Positions 39,826-53,910 are shown, counted from the first letter of the stretch. The stretch: 64,000 nucleotides of DNA from Montifringilla adamsi (GCA_017590115.1 JAGGNK010006892.1:18278139-18342138); one strand, 5' to 3'. Notes: generated from the sequence alone by a model not told the origin. A program made the numbers and translations.

Positions 39826-42800
39826 AATCACAAGTTCATAAACCTGTTAGTAAGCCATAAGAATGATAACTTTAAGTGTGAAATTTCTTAGTCTTTCCTA
39901 TTGTTGGGTCAAATTTGAGCAAATCTGTCTGGACTTCTGCGAAAGGTACTGCTTCTCTGACCTCATTACTGAAGGTTCCTGCCTTCACAGCAGTCCCTGG
40001 ATTGAAAAACACTAATGTTTCTAAGCCATTTTAATGCAAAATATGATGTTAAAATCATCTTATGAGCAGTTTAGGCTAATTTTACAGGACCTTGTGTTGA
40101 AGCAGCTGGTACTAGTGTGTCTCATGCCACTGACTCTGCTGTGAGGCAGTAATTTCAGGCAAAGAGGAGGTAGGAAATTACTGGGAGGGGAGGTGACACC
40201 TTAAGCCACTGAAGCTTTTTCTACTCTGGGCATATTCTCATGGCTTACAACTTCTTTATTTTTTGATAGAGGCTATAAACCTAGCAGTTCTGGATAAGAC
40301 ATGACGATGGTGGGTGTCAGCAAGTGTGGTTAGGCAGGATCCAGCTGTGTTGGTGGAGGAGAGCATTACTCACAGCCAGACCCCAGAGACTTATCATGGC
40401 CCTTTCCAGCAATCTGCAAATCTGCCAGCAGAGCCGATTGTGTGCCCGCTCACTCTGATTTATTCTAGTCAGTTCAATCAGAAGCTGATAGAAATTAATG
40501 TAACTCTTTTGCCATGAACATTAGATTTGGTTCAGAAGTGTCTCTTCCGCTAGAGTAATTGCAGACACTGTCAGAGAAGTTTAAAGCTGTGCACTCTCAG
40601 GGTCTCTGACAGATTAACAAAACTGGTTTCTGAATTGATTTGGTTATCATTACATAAATTCCACTGACTAGAGTGCTGGCACTGGCTTTTAGCACAAAGT
40701 AGCAGAGAGCTTCATTTTTAACCTCCTCCCACCCACAAAGTTCTGCAAGGAGAAGGTTGAAGTCATGTGAGAAGTCTATGAATTATGAACTGCCCTCTGC
40801 TTCTGTCTTCCCTTCCCCTTGCAATTATATTTAACTTAGACTACAGGAATTATTGTGCCTTCATAATAAGCTTTAATGCTGAGATGCAAAATAACTCTTT
40901 ACCAAAGATCGTACAGACTGTATGGAGAAATGCTGTAATAATGAAAAGGGAAAAACAATAGGGAAGCAGTAGGGAGAAGAAGATGCATGTTACATATTCA
41001 TGGACATTACCCTTCCAAGGGAAGTTATGCACAAGTCAGTAAAGGCATCAGTAGACTGTTAATTTTCATCCACACATAGTAATTGTTTTTCTGCATAGAT
41101 ATTTTTATGGAATTATATTTACCAGTATGACACATCCACCAATTTTTCTCCTAGGAAAGAACTTCAGACTCTGAACACTGAGAAAGATTTAGTCAACATC
41201 CTTCCCACAAGGCACATCTCGAAGTGCTGTGAATTGTTAATAGAGAACAGTGTAAGAGAAAGCAGTTGATTTTCAAACAGGATTGATTGCAATTAAGCCA
41301 GAAGGTGAGAGGTGGAATAGACAAGGATGTTTTTATTTATCTGGTCAATGTAGACATCTGTCATATAGAATTTTTCCTCTGACTTAAGACTTTGGGGATA
41401 GAATTCCTGCTTCAACCAAGGTGGACTGTGCCCTGAATGTGCTTAATTTTTATCCAGTGCTTATAGCAGACTCATCTGATCAACATAAATGTAAGTGTTT
41501 GCACTGTAGATGTCTAAAGGTAGGTGACAGGAGTCCCACCCAATGTGTTGAGTTGTTAGAGCCCTAGAGAGGGAAAGCTGTCATGGCAGTTTTAAGTTGG
41601 TCGATTAAAATGATGAAGAACAGGCCAGTGTCACTTTAATGGAAATCACAGGTGGAAGAGAAGACAGATCTTTGAGATAAGTTGAAACAAGCCCACAGTA
41701 CTCTGGGAAAAAAACCCACCTGTTCTGCTTTGAGTCTGTGGACAGAAATTAGAAAAATAAACAGGAACTAGGATCTTGTGTTTCTTTTATGTGTATACTT
41801 AACATGCAGAAGCATTTTGTGTGTGTTGGAGCTTTACTTTTTGGAGAAGGAATAAGAAAGGAGTTTACAGCAGTCAAAACAAAGAGAGAGGAAACTTGGA
41901 CAGAAACCTCAGAGAAAGTAGAGTCATGCCCAAGGAGCTGGATGTCAGCAACTGTTAAGTGAAAATCTGGACCAGGAAAGAAAGTTTATTCACACCATCT
42001 CGACTTTGTGGCAGACCACTAGGCAGTATCAAGTGTCAAAGTTACCCTTAATCCATCTGCTGGGGTTGACAGCTGCGAGAAAATCTCTCATGATGTGCTT
42101 TTGTTTGGTGGTATAACTCTTTCATGGTAAAGTGTGAGCTTTAAGCTGTTTTTTAAAGATGTGACATTCTGGAGTTGCACTGTCTGTCCCACTGCAATAA
42201 GTTTCAGCCTCACTGCTCAGTTTCTACCACATTTGCAGAAGGATGGAGGTGTAACCGAGTTCCTTTTAGTTTTGGAGTAAGTAGCACAGTAGAAGAGTAC
42301 ACTCAGCTGGTGCTTCTGCTGAGCACAGCAGACTCAGCTGTTCTAGATTTCATCTGGCAGCAAGCTGCCCAGTGTGCCCATGTAAAATGACTGGCAGCTC
42401 CCCACTTAACGATACGTGCAGCTTCTGTGCACAAGTTGCAATACCATGTATGATCCATTGGCAAGTTTCTTGAAGGGATGAGGGCTAAGTGGAAATGGAT
42501 ACGACACCATAGGATAGTAGGCTTTGATAGTTTGAACCAGATATATCAGTTGAGCCCATTAACTCAGGCACAGCCATTTCAAGTCATGCTGGTATATATT
42601 ATTCTCATTCCCCTGTAGATGTTTTTCTGACTTAGCAGTGGCAGTTTCAAATCAGGGAGCTGTTGGACAGCTTTTTGCACATGCTGTGTAGATGCCCAAG
42701 CCACTAGAACAAACAAATCACAGTCTAATGCATATTAATGGCTTGCCCAGCATGTTTGATTTCTTAGGCGTGTTAGTTGCAGTTCCGCAGTGTGAGACAC

Positions 42801-43869
42801 TAGAAAATGAATTGGTTTTAACAATCCTCTCCTGTAAACATATTCATCCAGGAGAGAAGATAGCTACATTTAAAGAGCATTCCTTCCACAACTGTCTCAA
42901 GTAGTCCTTTGAATAGTGCTGTGATCAATGGCAATGAGGGTGTTTACACTGGAGAAAGACACTCTGAAAATTGCTGTTCTGGTGTGTGCCTTAGTATCAA
43001 GATTTTGCAGGGCAGGAGGTAAGTCATGCATCTGCACTAAAAGAACAACTTCACAACTTCTGCTGCTTTTTGATAAATTCTGAAACGTACATCACTGAAT
43101 ATGTAAAAAGTTCTGAGTAGAAAAGAGCAATATAGACAAGATGTAATTGCAGATCAAAGCTCCTAATTGAAAATTTTTTAAAAAATGTTTGAGGAGAGCA
43201 ATAAAGTTAAATATACACTGGTGACCATTGTGAAGAATCTCTTTTCCCTTTCTGGTCCCCTAAAATGAATACTACTGGGAATTTGCAGTGGTTTCCATGT
43301 GAACAACCTAATCTGGTTCGTATTTTGAGAGTAAAATTTGGAATCTTTTTTTAACTTCAGAATTTAGACCATCACTGAACAATATGCATTCTGTTAATGT
43401 TGTTCATTTATCTAATAAATGAGAAACATGGTTATGTCGGTAGAGGATCGGTGGCACAAAGAACAGTATCTCATAAAAGAACAGACATTGGCATCACAGT
43501 GAAACATGTTTTAAACTATTATAACATCCCATTCACATTCTCAGGGGGAATATTCACTGCCTACGTTTAAACATCTAACTTAGATGCCTAAATTAGGAGG
43601 CTTGTCTCCCTAGATGCCTTGCATAGTTGAAGGAGTGAGAGAGGCTCCTCCAGAGAGCAGTTCAGACTGTTAGTTAGGCTTCTGCTCTGAATTATCTAGA
43701 GGAGCCTCTTCAACTTTGAATGCCTTTCTGTGCTATTCTTTGCATCTTTTCCTTGGCAACTAAACTGACTTACCTGGTTCCCACCCCTCAGCACTTGTTC
43801 TTGCCTTCTACATTACATACCAGTCTGTCTCTTGGGCTATGGGGATTGATGTGGTGGTACTGCCAGCTA

Positions 43870-43912
43870 GGTTGGTGAAATCATCTGAGTTGAAAGGAAC
43901 CCTACCAAAAAA
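43870..43912 (-). mobile_element. possible short CR1 3'-end fragment
   Basis: 'aaatcatctgagttgaaagg' followed by 'aaccctacc' resembles 'gaatcatctgagttggaagggaccc' of reverse CR1 ends. It is very short. Confidence 0.35.
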
Positions 43913-45350
43913 GGTGTAACTTTTAACCTAGGTCATGTCTCTGATGTTCTTAATTGCATGACCTTGTAAACAGGTCTGAGGAAGGGATGAGCTTTAGCAA
44001 GGGAGAGAAATGCACTGTTGACCTCTTTGCCATGGGTGTCACCAAGAAAAAGATATGTTTAAGATGCAAGTTAAGGAGACTCAGTCTTGTATCTAAGCAT
44101 CATTCTGTTCAAGCACGTTATTTTTATACCTTACAGTTTCAAAAATGTCATGGAAGTTTATTATGGTTTGCATCACTGTAAGAAAGATATAATCTAGCCA
44201 TGTATCTCTGTTATCCGTGTAAAAAGTGGCCATAATTTATACAGAATTATTTATCATATTTACAAATGTACCATGAAAAGGTGTGCCAAACTTTATAAAT
44301 AAGGCTAGAAGCGTGGTGTTGCCACTAGCACAGAGCAGCTGCAGTCAAGTTGGAGTAGCTTAAGGAGTTCCCCACCCATCAGCCAAGGGCTGCTAATGTT
44401 TCATCAGACATGCTGGATGCAGTGTACCTACCTTTAATAGTTTATAGTGCAGGCATCTGCTTGTAAAATAGTTGTCTAAAATTCTTTTCAGAATCAGTGG
44501 AAAATCTGGCCTTTTAGATGATGCTTTATATGACCTGTAAGAGATGCTGAGATATGAAGTACCTACATTTGGGCAGCTGAATCCCACCTCCAGGCTGAGC
44601 AGCTGCTCCTTCTACATGGAGCACTGCTGACTACAACAAGCGAGGTTCAACTGCCCTGTGTGCTGACCTCTAAAACCACCCAGACTCAGCTGCTAGTGTG
44701 TCACTAAAACTTCATTTTCTGATTATTAAAACTCATTGCAGTACAGACAGATTTGATGCTACTGGTGTCCACCACCAGGACACTTTTGCAGTCTCTGGCA
44801 GTTAAGGTATTGCATGTTGTTACAGAGTTAACCATCCTCTTATAAAACAGTATTCTTTTAAAACAAGCATGTATTAGGAATGTGAGCCACAAACTCAATG
44901 AGGTGAAACAATTATTAGTAGTTACTAGTAGTTTTGCATTGCATCTTTTGCTGCTTTTTAAATTTCAGTAGTCATCAGGTAGGCATCTTAATAACCTGGG
45001 AAGAGATTGTTTAATTATATTTATCTGTGACCTTCTATAACTTCACCTACCTAATTGCTTCTTTTAGGTGATGTACTCACCTCTTTCTGGTCCTTTTCCA
45101 TGCAAGTAAGAATAAAAACATTCCTAAAGTTTTAAATAATGAAGAAGCTAAAATCCACAAGGAAGCACAGCTGAAGCTAAACCTCAATAGGCTAAGCTGG
45201 AGTTAAACCTATATGTGCTGTTGTCTTCCTGTATGTGTTTCCTCATTCAAATAATTTTTCATGTCACCTTAAAAGAAAAAAAAAAGGAGGGGAAGTGTTA
45301 ATTTTCATATTTGATGTATTTATAAATGTAATGAAGTTACCAAATGAGCC

Positions 45351-45935
45351 TGTTGTGGCTTAACCCCAGTAGGCAGCTCAGCCCCACACAGCTGCTCGCT
45401 CACTCCTTGGCCAGTGAGATGGGAGAATCAGAAGTGTAAAAGTGAGAAAACCCATGGGCTGAGATAAAGGCAGTTTAATAGGTAGTGCACAAGCCCCACA
45501 AGCAAGCAAAGAAAATTAAGGAATTCATTCACAACTTTCCAGAGCCAGTCAGGTGTTCAGCCATCTCCCAGGAAAGCCACGCTCCATCACACTTAATGAT
45601 TATTTGGGGAGATCAACATCGTCACTGAACATCTCACCTTCTTCCTTCTTCCTCCAGCTTTACATGCTGAGCATGACACCACGTGCTCAGGGATACCCCG
45701 TTGGTCAGCTGGGGTCAGCTGTCCCTGCTGTGTCCCCTCCCAGCTCCTTGTGCACCCCCAGCCCACTCGCTGGTGGGGTGAGAGGCAGAAAAGGCCTTGA
45801 CCCTGTGAAAGCCCTGCTCAGCAGTAACCAAAACATCCCCATGTTATTACAGCACAAATCCAAAACACAGCCCTGCACCAGCTACTGTGAAGAAAATTAA
45901 CTTTATCCCTTTAACTTTTAGCCAAAATCAATACA
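45351..45935 (-). mobile_element. solo LTR of an endogenous retrovirus (avian family)
   Basis: 585-bp block bounded by TGTTGTGG and AATACA, so it has the TG...CA ends of an LTR. Sequence along its length (e.g. 'ggcttaaccccag', 'gggctgagataaaggcagtt', 'ggtcagctgtccctgctgtg', 'aaatccaaaacacagccctg') matches an LTR family I know from neoavian genomes. It reads on the minus strand, with a polyadenylation-type ATTAAA near 45,475. The TATA region near 45,660 is degraded. Flanks TGAGCC (45,345-45,350) and AGAGCC (45,936-45,941) look like a target-site duplication with one mismatch. No gag, pol or env lies next to it, so it is a solo LTR. Class (ERVL or ERVK) is uncertain. Confidence 0.8.
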
Positions 45936-45941
45936 AGAGCC

Positions 45942-47559
45942 TTATGTCTTCACATCCTTTTACAGTGTAGAAATACATGTATGATGAGGGTCCTTGTGCA
46001 TAAGAAGATAGAAGATAGAGGTTTCCATAATTACAGGTTATAAAAGAACAAAGGTTATCAAAAGAAGTTGTTCCAAGTGCACAGGAGAATAATATTCTAT
46101 GGATTTCTCTGGATGGGGAAGGTAATCCTGTGCTCTTTCTTCTTGTCTCTTTTTATCATTTTTATTCTGGGTTTCTGTTTTGCTCAGATACCAGAAAATC
46201 CCCCTCCTGCTGAGACAGTATTTGGGATCTTTCAACCTGATGAAAGCATTCTCCAGTGCCACTGTTCAGTGCAGTGCTGGCTGATACAGGCAGACAAGCT
46301 ATGCCAGTATTTGCAAGTGTCTGCAAAGTCTGTATCCACACAAGAAAGAGAGCAGTTTTCCATCCCAAGACTCAGTGATGCATGCTGATGGACACCAAGG
46401 ATGCCTAGGGCTACTGCAGACTGCTCTGTCCACGCCACACAGCCCTGTACCCTGGATCTCATATGGGTGTACCCTGTGGTGTCCATCTCTGTCCGGTGCA
46501 GAACCTGCAGGAATAGGGCTGGAAGACAGCATGGGTCTGGGAGAGCCAAAGACAATGTTCTTGGCCATTTGGGGGGAATCTCGAGAGTGAATGCAGGGGA
46601 TGTACCTGAAGAGGTCCCCAGGGAGAAAGCTGCAGTTCAGCAGAGGGGACTGTTGGGTGCTCAGACTTCCTCCCTGTCAGTGTAGGACATAGTGGTGACA
46701 TTTCTTAAGTACCCAGTTTTAGTCCAATGGTGGGATGAGTTCTATCTAAACACACACATTTCTATTGATTAGCTGAGCGTCTGTGTTATTGTATGCAGAT
46801 TTTGGAAACACAAGTGGTTAATACCATCTATTGGAGGCACCTTATTCTTTCATACATACTGCTGAAGTAAAACCACTTACATTCCTAGTTAGTGGCTCAC
46901 CTGCAACACGACAGAGCTTTGGCTGGGCCTTAGATGTAAACATAACATTTTCTTTCCTGAGATAGCCTACACTGCAGTGATATTTTTAGCAGAAATGCAG
47001 TGCAAAAGTGAAATAGATTATATTAATCGTTGTCTAGAAGCTTTCTATGCACTGCATAGGAAGTCCTTATTACATTTTTCATCAGGCCATATGGCATCTA
47101 AATATAATGTGCTAAATTACTAATGCAGGACAATAAATAACATTATGATTATGTGTTATGGGTGCCACCTCATACGTGCACAACAAGTAATTATAGTTGG
47201 AATGAGTAATGAAGATTTGAGTGTTCTATTTAGGAATATATGAGAAAGGACACAGTTTGTCATTAAGGATGGTAATTGTCTCATCTCACTTTGCAGATTC
47301 AATAAGTAGGTGTCCATACTAAGCCAGTCATCTGTGACTGCATCTGTGATCAGTGGAGAGGAACAGGGACTTTAAAAGATAAATGGTCCCTCCTCTCTTA
47401 GACAAATATTTTCAGAGACTGCATCTCAGAATCTCACACAAACAGAAAATCTTCAACAACATCTTTCTGAGGAAAAAAAGAGCACCCAGAAAGACCTGGT
47501 CACACATTGTAACCTTTCTCAGATGAATCTCCAAGTCTTCTCTGCTTCAGTGAGTGATC
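45942..47559. other. intergenic DNA, nothing recognised
   Basis: No coding, RNA or repeat signal that I can support on either strand. Confidence 0.6.
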
Positions 47560-47880
47560 ATCCATAGTGAAACTTTTGATGGTGTTTATTTAAGCCTTTT
47601 TTTATGTTCCAGTGATGAAAGTTTCACCATTTCCCTAGGCAGTCTATACCAATGCTTAATTTTCCTTAATCCTAGACTGTTGTCTAGTGGTTTAATGTAA
47701 ATATCCTTTCCTGCAATTTATCCCTATTGCTTCTTCTTCTAATAAACATAAACAAGTTTATTTCATCCTTTTTCACAAGCACTTTCACGTATTTAAAGAT
47801 TCCTCTGCCCCCAGTTTTCTCTCTTCTTGACATCGTTTGTGTCTTGACACTGAACTAAAGTACAAGTAAAGTGATATTAG
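47560..47880 (-). mobile_element. diverged CR1-like LINE fragment, reverse orientation
   Basis: Follows reverse CR1 order: 'ccctaggcagtctataccaa', then 'ccctattgcttcttcttcta', then 'acgtatttaaagattcctct'. These correspond to the usual 'ccctgggcagcctgttccagtg', 'ccattgcttcttgtcctg' and 'agtatttgaaggc'. Much older than the copies at 21.6 and 37.8 kb. Confidence 0.6.
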
Positions 47881-48599
47881 TAGGATTTTTGTAGAGTTAA
47901 ACCTTCCCTCCCCTACTCCTTCACGCCCCCAGTAACCTCAGTGTTGCACAGACTCCACCATAGCACTCATCTCTCTTGCTGCACCCAGGGTTGTGACACC
48001 CTAATGCTGTCGGTCTCTCAGCCCTGGCTAATTTCAAGTGAGCACTCCCAGCTCCTTCCTGGTAAATCGAGGACAGGAGAGGGTTAAGTGTTTGGTTGTT
48101 TAACACTTTTTATGGACACTAGCTGCTTCACAGCTTTCCAAGGCATGATGTCCTCACTCAAAAGTGACAGTTTGAGGGCTTGTTAGCCAGTGTTTACAAG
48201 CGTAATGTAGTTTTTGACTCATATCTGCCTTTTTCGTTTTCATTGAATGTACCATTTTCACTGACCTTCCATGCTTTCTAATTCCTTTACAGTGATACCT
48301 TCACAATTTCCACAAATCCAGCCATTTTGTTTGAGTGTACTGAAACGTGCTTAAGGATTTTGTGAGTTACGCTTCACAGAGAACATTTCACAGAACTATA
48401 CATTATACCACAAAATTGTTCTTACCATGCTAATTTAAAACATATTTTTCTTTAGATTAGTTCATAAAGAGAGAGGAAGGAAGATATTTAGCTCCAGACA
48501 GCACTTGCAATAGAAATCAGTTATTTCTGTACAGCATCTTTCCTTTGAAATATCACTAAATGATTTCCAGAGAGAGGAAGAATGTAATTTAATGATCCC

Positions 48600-48790
48600 T
48601 TGCACAGCTCAAACACCTTTCATCAGGGCATCTCAAAGCATTTCAGACAAGCCTCAAAGCTTGTCTGTTTTTCCCCAACTATTTCAGTTGGCCTAATAAA
48701 AGATACTGTCTTCCTACACACATTGTATTGTTTAGCACTCAAAGCATTATCATACTTGTTTTACCGATAAGTAAAAGGGCCACAAAGAAT
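48600..48790 (+). repeat. possible MIR/L2-like fossil
   Basis: 'catctcaaagcatttcagac' and later 'cttgttttaccgataagtaa' resemble the 'atctcaaagcgctttacaaa' and 'cattttacagataaggaaa' blocks of ancient amniote SINE/LINE tails. Confidence 0.35.
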
Positions 48791-50528
48791 CCACATAGTT
48801 TTATTTGAGACGGTGAATCTAAGGTGAACTCTGTGGGGTCTGGTTTTCACTGAGTCTCCAGGATGTGCAGAATACATGTTCTCAGATTACAGGCAGACAT
48901 GTAGAGCGGAGTCTTCATTCCACTTACATCAGTGGCAAAGTTCCCACTGATCTGAATAAGGCTGAAATCGCATCCTAGCTTTTCTAGCTGCTGCTTGCCA
49001 AAGTCAGCTTCAGACCTGTGCATCCTTCCCGTCTTCTGCGTCACTGTTAGTAATGGAGGTTCTGTCACACCATGCCTGCCACACCATGCCTGGCATTTCC
49101 CCCTCAAGTAAGTGAACAAGTCTAAATAAGGAATGAGAGACCCCAGTAACAGGGGGGGTGAGTGTGTGGTGTGTGGTTAACAGTCTCCCTGCAGTCACTG
49201 CAGATCCCTGCATCTGCCTGCACGCTCCCTGTGCTGGCAAAAGGAACCGTACGAAGAGCCCTGTGGACAGGATTACCCTGAACTGGATGTGTGCTGTCCT
49301 GGCTCTTGAGTGCCCCAGGTTACAAATATGCGGCTGACGCCACCACAAAAGCCATGTCAGGTCTCTGTTACTATGTCTGAACTTTTTAATTAACGGACAA
49401 TCTAACCATTTTGAGAAAATCTGGCAATCTCTTTCAGCTTCATTTTTGCTTAATTAAGACTGTGGATTTGGGCATACAGCACCAAATGCATCCAAAGAAA
49501 CTGTTGTCTTAAGGAATTAACTAAGTCTTTTTATATACTGTCTGTGGAGTATGTACTTTCATCAGAAAACATATTATACAACAGAAATACACTTTAAAAT
49601 ACAGATTACAAAAAGGAGCACAAAGAGAGAAAATGCCGTATACAGATGTCTTCTGCTATTCAGGATAGATGAATATGGTCCTGATGAGAAAGAGAATATG
49701 TGTTCATTCTCACTCCCTGTACTGTCCATTTGTCCCTTGCTACAGGGGCCTTCTCAAGCTTGATGGTGGTGCAGCCTGGGTGGCTGGTCTTAGTATATTC
49801 TTGTTTATTTTTAAGCAGAATGATCACTAAATCCTCTTGCTGTGGTGCTAGACTGAGAACAGAAAGCTCTTGCCCATCTGGCATTTGTTATCTTCAGCTG
49901 CCTTTCCTCTTTCATAGGTATTTCAGGTCATGGATAAGCTAGAGGAAAAAAGAAAGTATTTCATACAACCAGTTTCAGTTTGAAGGTAAAGAACACCAAA
50001 CAGACAAGGTCTGAGAGTATCTTCTAGGCTCACAGAAACATTTTCATGTCTTTTTGGCAAAATTAAATGCTGGTGTTTCTATACACATCTTGTGTTACAA
50101 GCTACTTGCAAATCTTTATATCTGATCATTCTCTCATTGTGTTGGAAAACAATATGTGGGAGTTTCTTTCCATACTAGATCTTTGTGGGTAACTTGCTAG
50201 TAAACTAATTTTACATGACTCAGATTTAAATAATCAAAAGGCTTAACTCCAGTCTGAGAAGAGTTTATTGTCCACAACTGTAGCCTAGAGACAAACTCCA
50301 GCACCTTTGGGACTCGGCTGAGGCAGCAATTAGGCAGCATTTTATTGTGATGCAGTGAGTGCGCAAAAGATGAAGCTGGACTACTCTCAAGAGCTTAGAA
50401 ACAAAATTGGCTTCCTGGAGAGAGAACATAAGAAATCTGGCAACCTAAAAATATTTAAAGAGCTTAGGGCTCCCAGGGGAAAATTTCAAGCTATTGAAGT
50501 GGAAAAGACTGAGCATTTGCTAAGATTG

Positions 50529-50559
50529 AAAAAAAAAAAAAAAAGGGGGGGGGGGGGGG
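50529..50559. repeat. A16G15 homopurine tract
   Basis: Sixteen A directly followed by fifteen G, then TTT. A pure purine strand with a G-run long enough for quadruplex or triplex structures, and prone to length change and sequencing error. Confidence 0.95.
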
Positions 50560-53500
50560 TTTACATGAAAAACGACAAAGTGGGGATTTTTTTACTGTAG
50601 CATTTTTCAAAGGGGAAAATATAATAAACCTGAAATCAATCAGTAACACAGACTTCAATGCAGCGTTCCAAATCAAACAGCCCTGGCTTGAAAACAGGAG
50701 TCAAAAGAGATTTTTTTTTTTCATTTCAAAATTATAAGGGATTGAGGCCAAGAAACCATTAAATGAGGTGAAAGGTCTAGGGTAGAGGGCATCTTGAGCA
50801 AGTCTAATGAAGTCATGGTTGCTTCAGCAGCCACGTTCCCGAAGGGTTTTGCTGTGTCTGTCACTGTGTCTCTGTTCCTCTGAATCTGGCTCCCTGGCCT
50901 CTGGGGTTACATGCCAGAGCATGCTGCACCAGGCACCCTACAAAGCCCTTTTCTGCAGCCCCAGAACGTGTAGCATCCCTGTGTCAGAATGCAGCTGTGC
51001 AAAATGGGATTTATCTTGCCCGTCATTTGGTGTGTGTCAGGCATTCACCTGGGAGCTGGCTGTGCCTGACTCCATGTTTAAACAGTGGGGAGCAGCAGGA
51101 GCTCACGAGGCACAATTGAGTTCAGCTGAGTGTAAATTTCTATCTTATGCCAGAAGTGTCTATTTTTCTCACTTAAATGGCATCCTAAGGTGACTGAGTC
51201 CCACATGGACGCCTACCGTTTAAACATCTACATTTGTTCAATGAACTCTACCCACGTAACTGGCATCACCCCCGTGCAGACTGCATATTAGAGGTTTCTC
51301 TGCTGTTTTCAGGCCCTGCCTTCATGCAACATGTATCAAGGACTAAGATGAATTAGCTGGAACAGGTTCATTTATGTCCCAACAGGAACTAGAGGTGCAG
51401 AGTGTTTACCTTGTTGTAGGCTCTTCTCTCACTGCCATTCCTCTGCATTATGCTGACAGCCCTGTCTTATATCACCCCTCCAGCCAGATTTGGGAGCTGA
51501 GGAATGGCTATCAGTAAAGAGGGAGGGATGGGGGTCACCACAGAATGAAAATGAAGAAGGATGGTGGAGGGAAGGAAGCAATGCAGTATGAGGAAGGGCC
51601 AGGATACTTTATATGCAGAGTAACAGCAGCCCAATGTGTCTCCCGGGCATCTGCAGGGCAGTGCAGTTCACAGTCCTGAGCTCAGTGTGGGTAAGGCAGC
51701 TGAGGAACACATCACTCAAGTTCTCCACCTGGGTCCTGGGCTGCACCGCAGGTAGAGGGAGCATGCTGTGTGTTGTCTCTGACATATGAAATGAACCCTG
51801 CCACACACATCCTACCTGCATCTGGTATTACCACCCTGGCACAGACATACAGCTCGGCTCATGATTTCATATGTCAGAGGCAAACCCATCAAACGACAAG
51901 AGAAACCCTGAGAGATGTCTGAAGGATTACTGCCCCAAGGGCAGAGCCAGGAGACTGATCAAAATGGAAAGTCTTGCTCTGCTCTTGTACCTATGAGTAA
52001 ACTTCACCTGCACAAACTTTTGACATCTCTGTTGACTGACAAAGCTGTGTGTAGGCATAACGAGTCAATGAGTTTTAAACAGTCTCCTGAGGATTACCCA
52101 TTCAGTGCTGAAGGTAATTTCTTCTCGTAGTCCCAAGGCATCCCTTTCATGTATTTAATGTCATAGGCTTCCCATGCTGTTATTGTGTTGCTAGTTTGGA
52201 AGTTTTATTATCACTGGCTGCAATTTGCAGGGCAGACAGTGTTTGCTGCTGTTATCACTAATCATCAGTCTAAGGGCCTACTACAAGTGTGATACCCAGT
52301 ATCAGGGGGCTTTGTTGAGCCCTACTCACAGGCTATATATATTTTAAAGCCATCTTGCTCACCCTCCACTTGATTATTTGCAAAATGCCCAGAATTCATC
52401 TCTTTTGTTTGTCAGAAATTAGGCTTATGATAAACAGCAGGGAAAAGGACAGCATTATCTTCTCTGAAATGCACCAGCATAGCAGCCAATTTCTGGACAC
52501 ACCATTCATAAAGCAGGAAGCAAAGTGCTGGCTGGTGTGCAAATGTAACAGCAGACACAGCGTTCCCTGGAGAGGCTGAGCTGTAATGTGCAGAGACAAT
52601 GTGGGCAGCTCTGGATGAGCAGAGGACATGCAGATCTCAGTGTGCTATAGACAGCTGTGGCTCTGCTATGGCATGGTGTAAGGCCAGATGTATACTTAAG
52701 GCATTTCCTGCCTCACCATTGTCTGCTCAGAGCACAATACACGTTTTCTATATATCCAGAAGACCTAGGATAAATGCAGTCACATCTGCAGGAGAGGGGG
52801 CATTGAACCCTATATCCAGGACCCCATGTTCAGGACCTGTATAGAAGTGCTCCGTGGTCACTGCCATATCAGTAATAAGGATCAGTGCACACTGCATGGC
52901 ACCCCATGATGCTGAAGAGGAGACAGTGCTGAGGATCTGAGCAAATGCACCCATCCCAGGCCTGAGCTGCTTTGTGTGGAGATCCTGTCACTTCACTGAA
53001 GTGGTGCAGAGTAGAAGGAGCATGATGGAGGTCGGGTTCAGCTAAACATGGGAGGGCACAGCCTGGGCTATGAAGGAGGTGGATACACCTTAAATGAGTT
53101 TGTTGCTGACAGGACAATCTGCAGCCCCAGAGTCAGGGCCTTATGGCAGGAATCCAGAGCCATGTGCCCTTGTGCAGTACACCCTTTGTTGCTGGATGAG
53201 CATCCACAGACAAAGCACATATTGCAGCAAGGCTTGCAAGAAGCAGGTATAATTCATTGTCATATTGCTAGGTGACAAGAAAATAAATGCTTTTATGCCT
53301 ACCGAGATGTGACTAGCTTTGTCAGTTATGTAACCCACTTGTTTGTGCTCTTGTCAGGATCAAAAGACCTTACACAGCTTCTTGGCCTTCAGAAACCCTA
53401 AAGATCTGGGCTACATTGCATTAACATGATGCATACCTATAGAAGGGTTGGAGCATCCTCAATGAACTCTTCTTGCGGCCATATATTTGCTTTTCTCAGG

Positions 53501-53734
53501 TTAGCTCAAATCTGCAATATGCAGCAATTAAAAACCAAGCAGACACTTGCAAGTTTTTTAATTTTAAAGTTACATATTTAATAAACAATTCACCCAAATC
53601 ATAGCTTGTTTTATAGTAGAGATGTGAAAGGCAATCAGATGTACAAAGTGTCAGATCAAGTTTAAGACACAATTCAGACACCTAAGAAACACCAGTAGCA
53701 CTAGTTTGTACCCTTGTTGAGATCTCACCAAGCT

Positions 53735-53910
53735 GCACTATCTCAAAGTGTTTTACAAACAAGCAGTTGTGCCTCTGCTGTAAGAGAATCAGTATTACTC
53801 CCATTACAGATAGGAAAAGTTAAAACAAAAGGGACATGGATTTGTCTCTTGGCAGAGCTGGGATCGGGTTCACTTGTCCTGATTTTTTGCTCTAAGCACC
53901 AGCATTGTTT
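53735..53910 (+). repeat. MIR/L2-like ancient repeat
   Basis: Ordered matches to the usual ancient SINE/LINE tail: 'atctcaaagtgttttacaaa', 'tactcccattacagatagga', 'ttggcagagctgggatcggg' and 'gctctaagcacc'. Old and decayed. Confidence 0.5.

Larger units (their letters stand above)
38126..45350. other. intergenic DNA upstream of KATNAL1
   Basis: No convincing exon, RNA gene or long ORF on either strand. A short CR1 piece lies at about 39,785-39,825 and a possible one at about 43,870-43,912. In other vertebrates the next gene on this side is HMGB1, preceded by non-coding RNA. None of it is recognisable here. Confidence 0.7.
47881..53734. other. intergenic DNA
   Basis: No supported gene. It contains an MIR/L2-like fossil at about 48.6-48.79 kb, a short stretch near 48.9 kb resembling widespread archosaur repeat DNA ('gtggcaaagttcccactgat') and the A16G15 tract at 50,529. 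Confidence 0.6.

Noticed and set aside
50355..50600. 81-codon frame ending in poly-Lys/Gly
   Set aside because: The end is a translation of the A16G15 tract and the rest has no family similarity.
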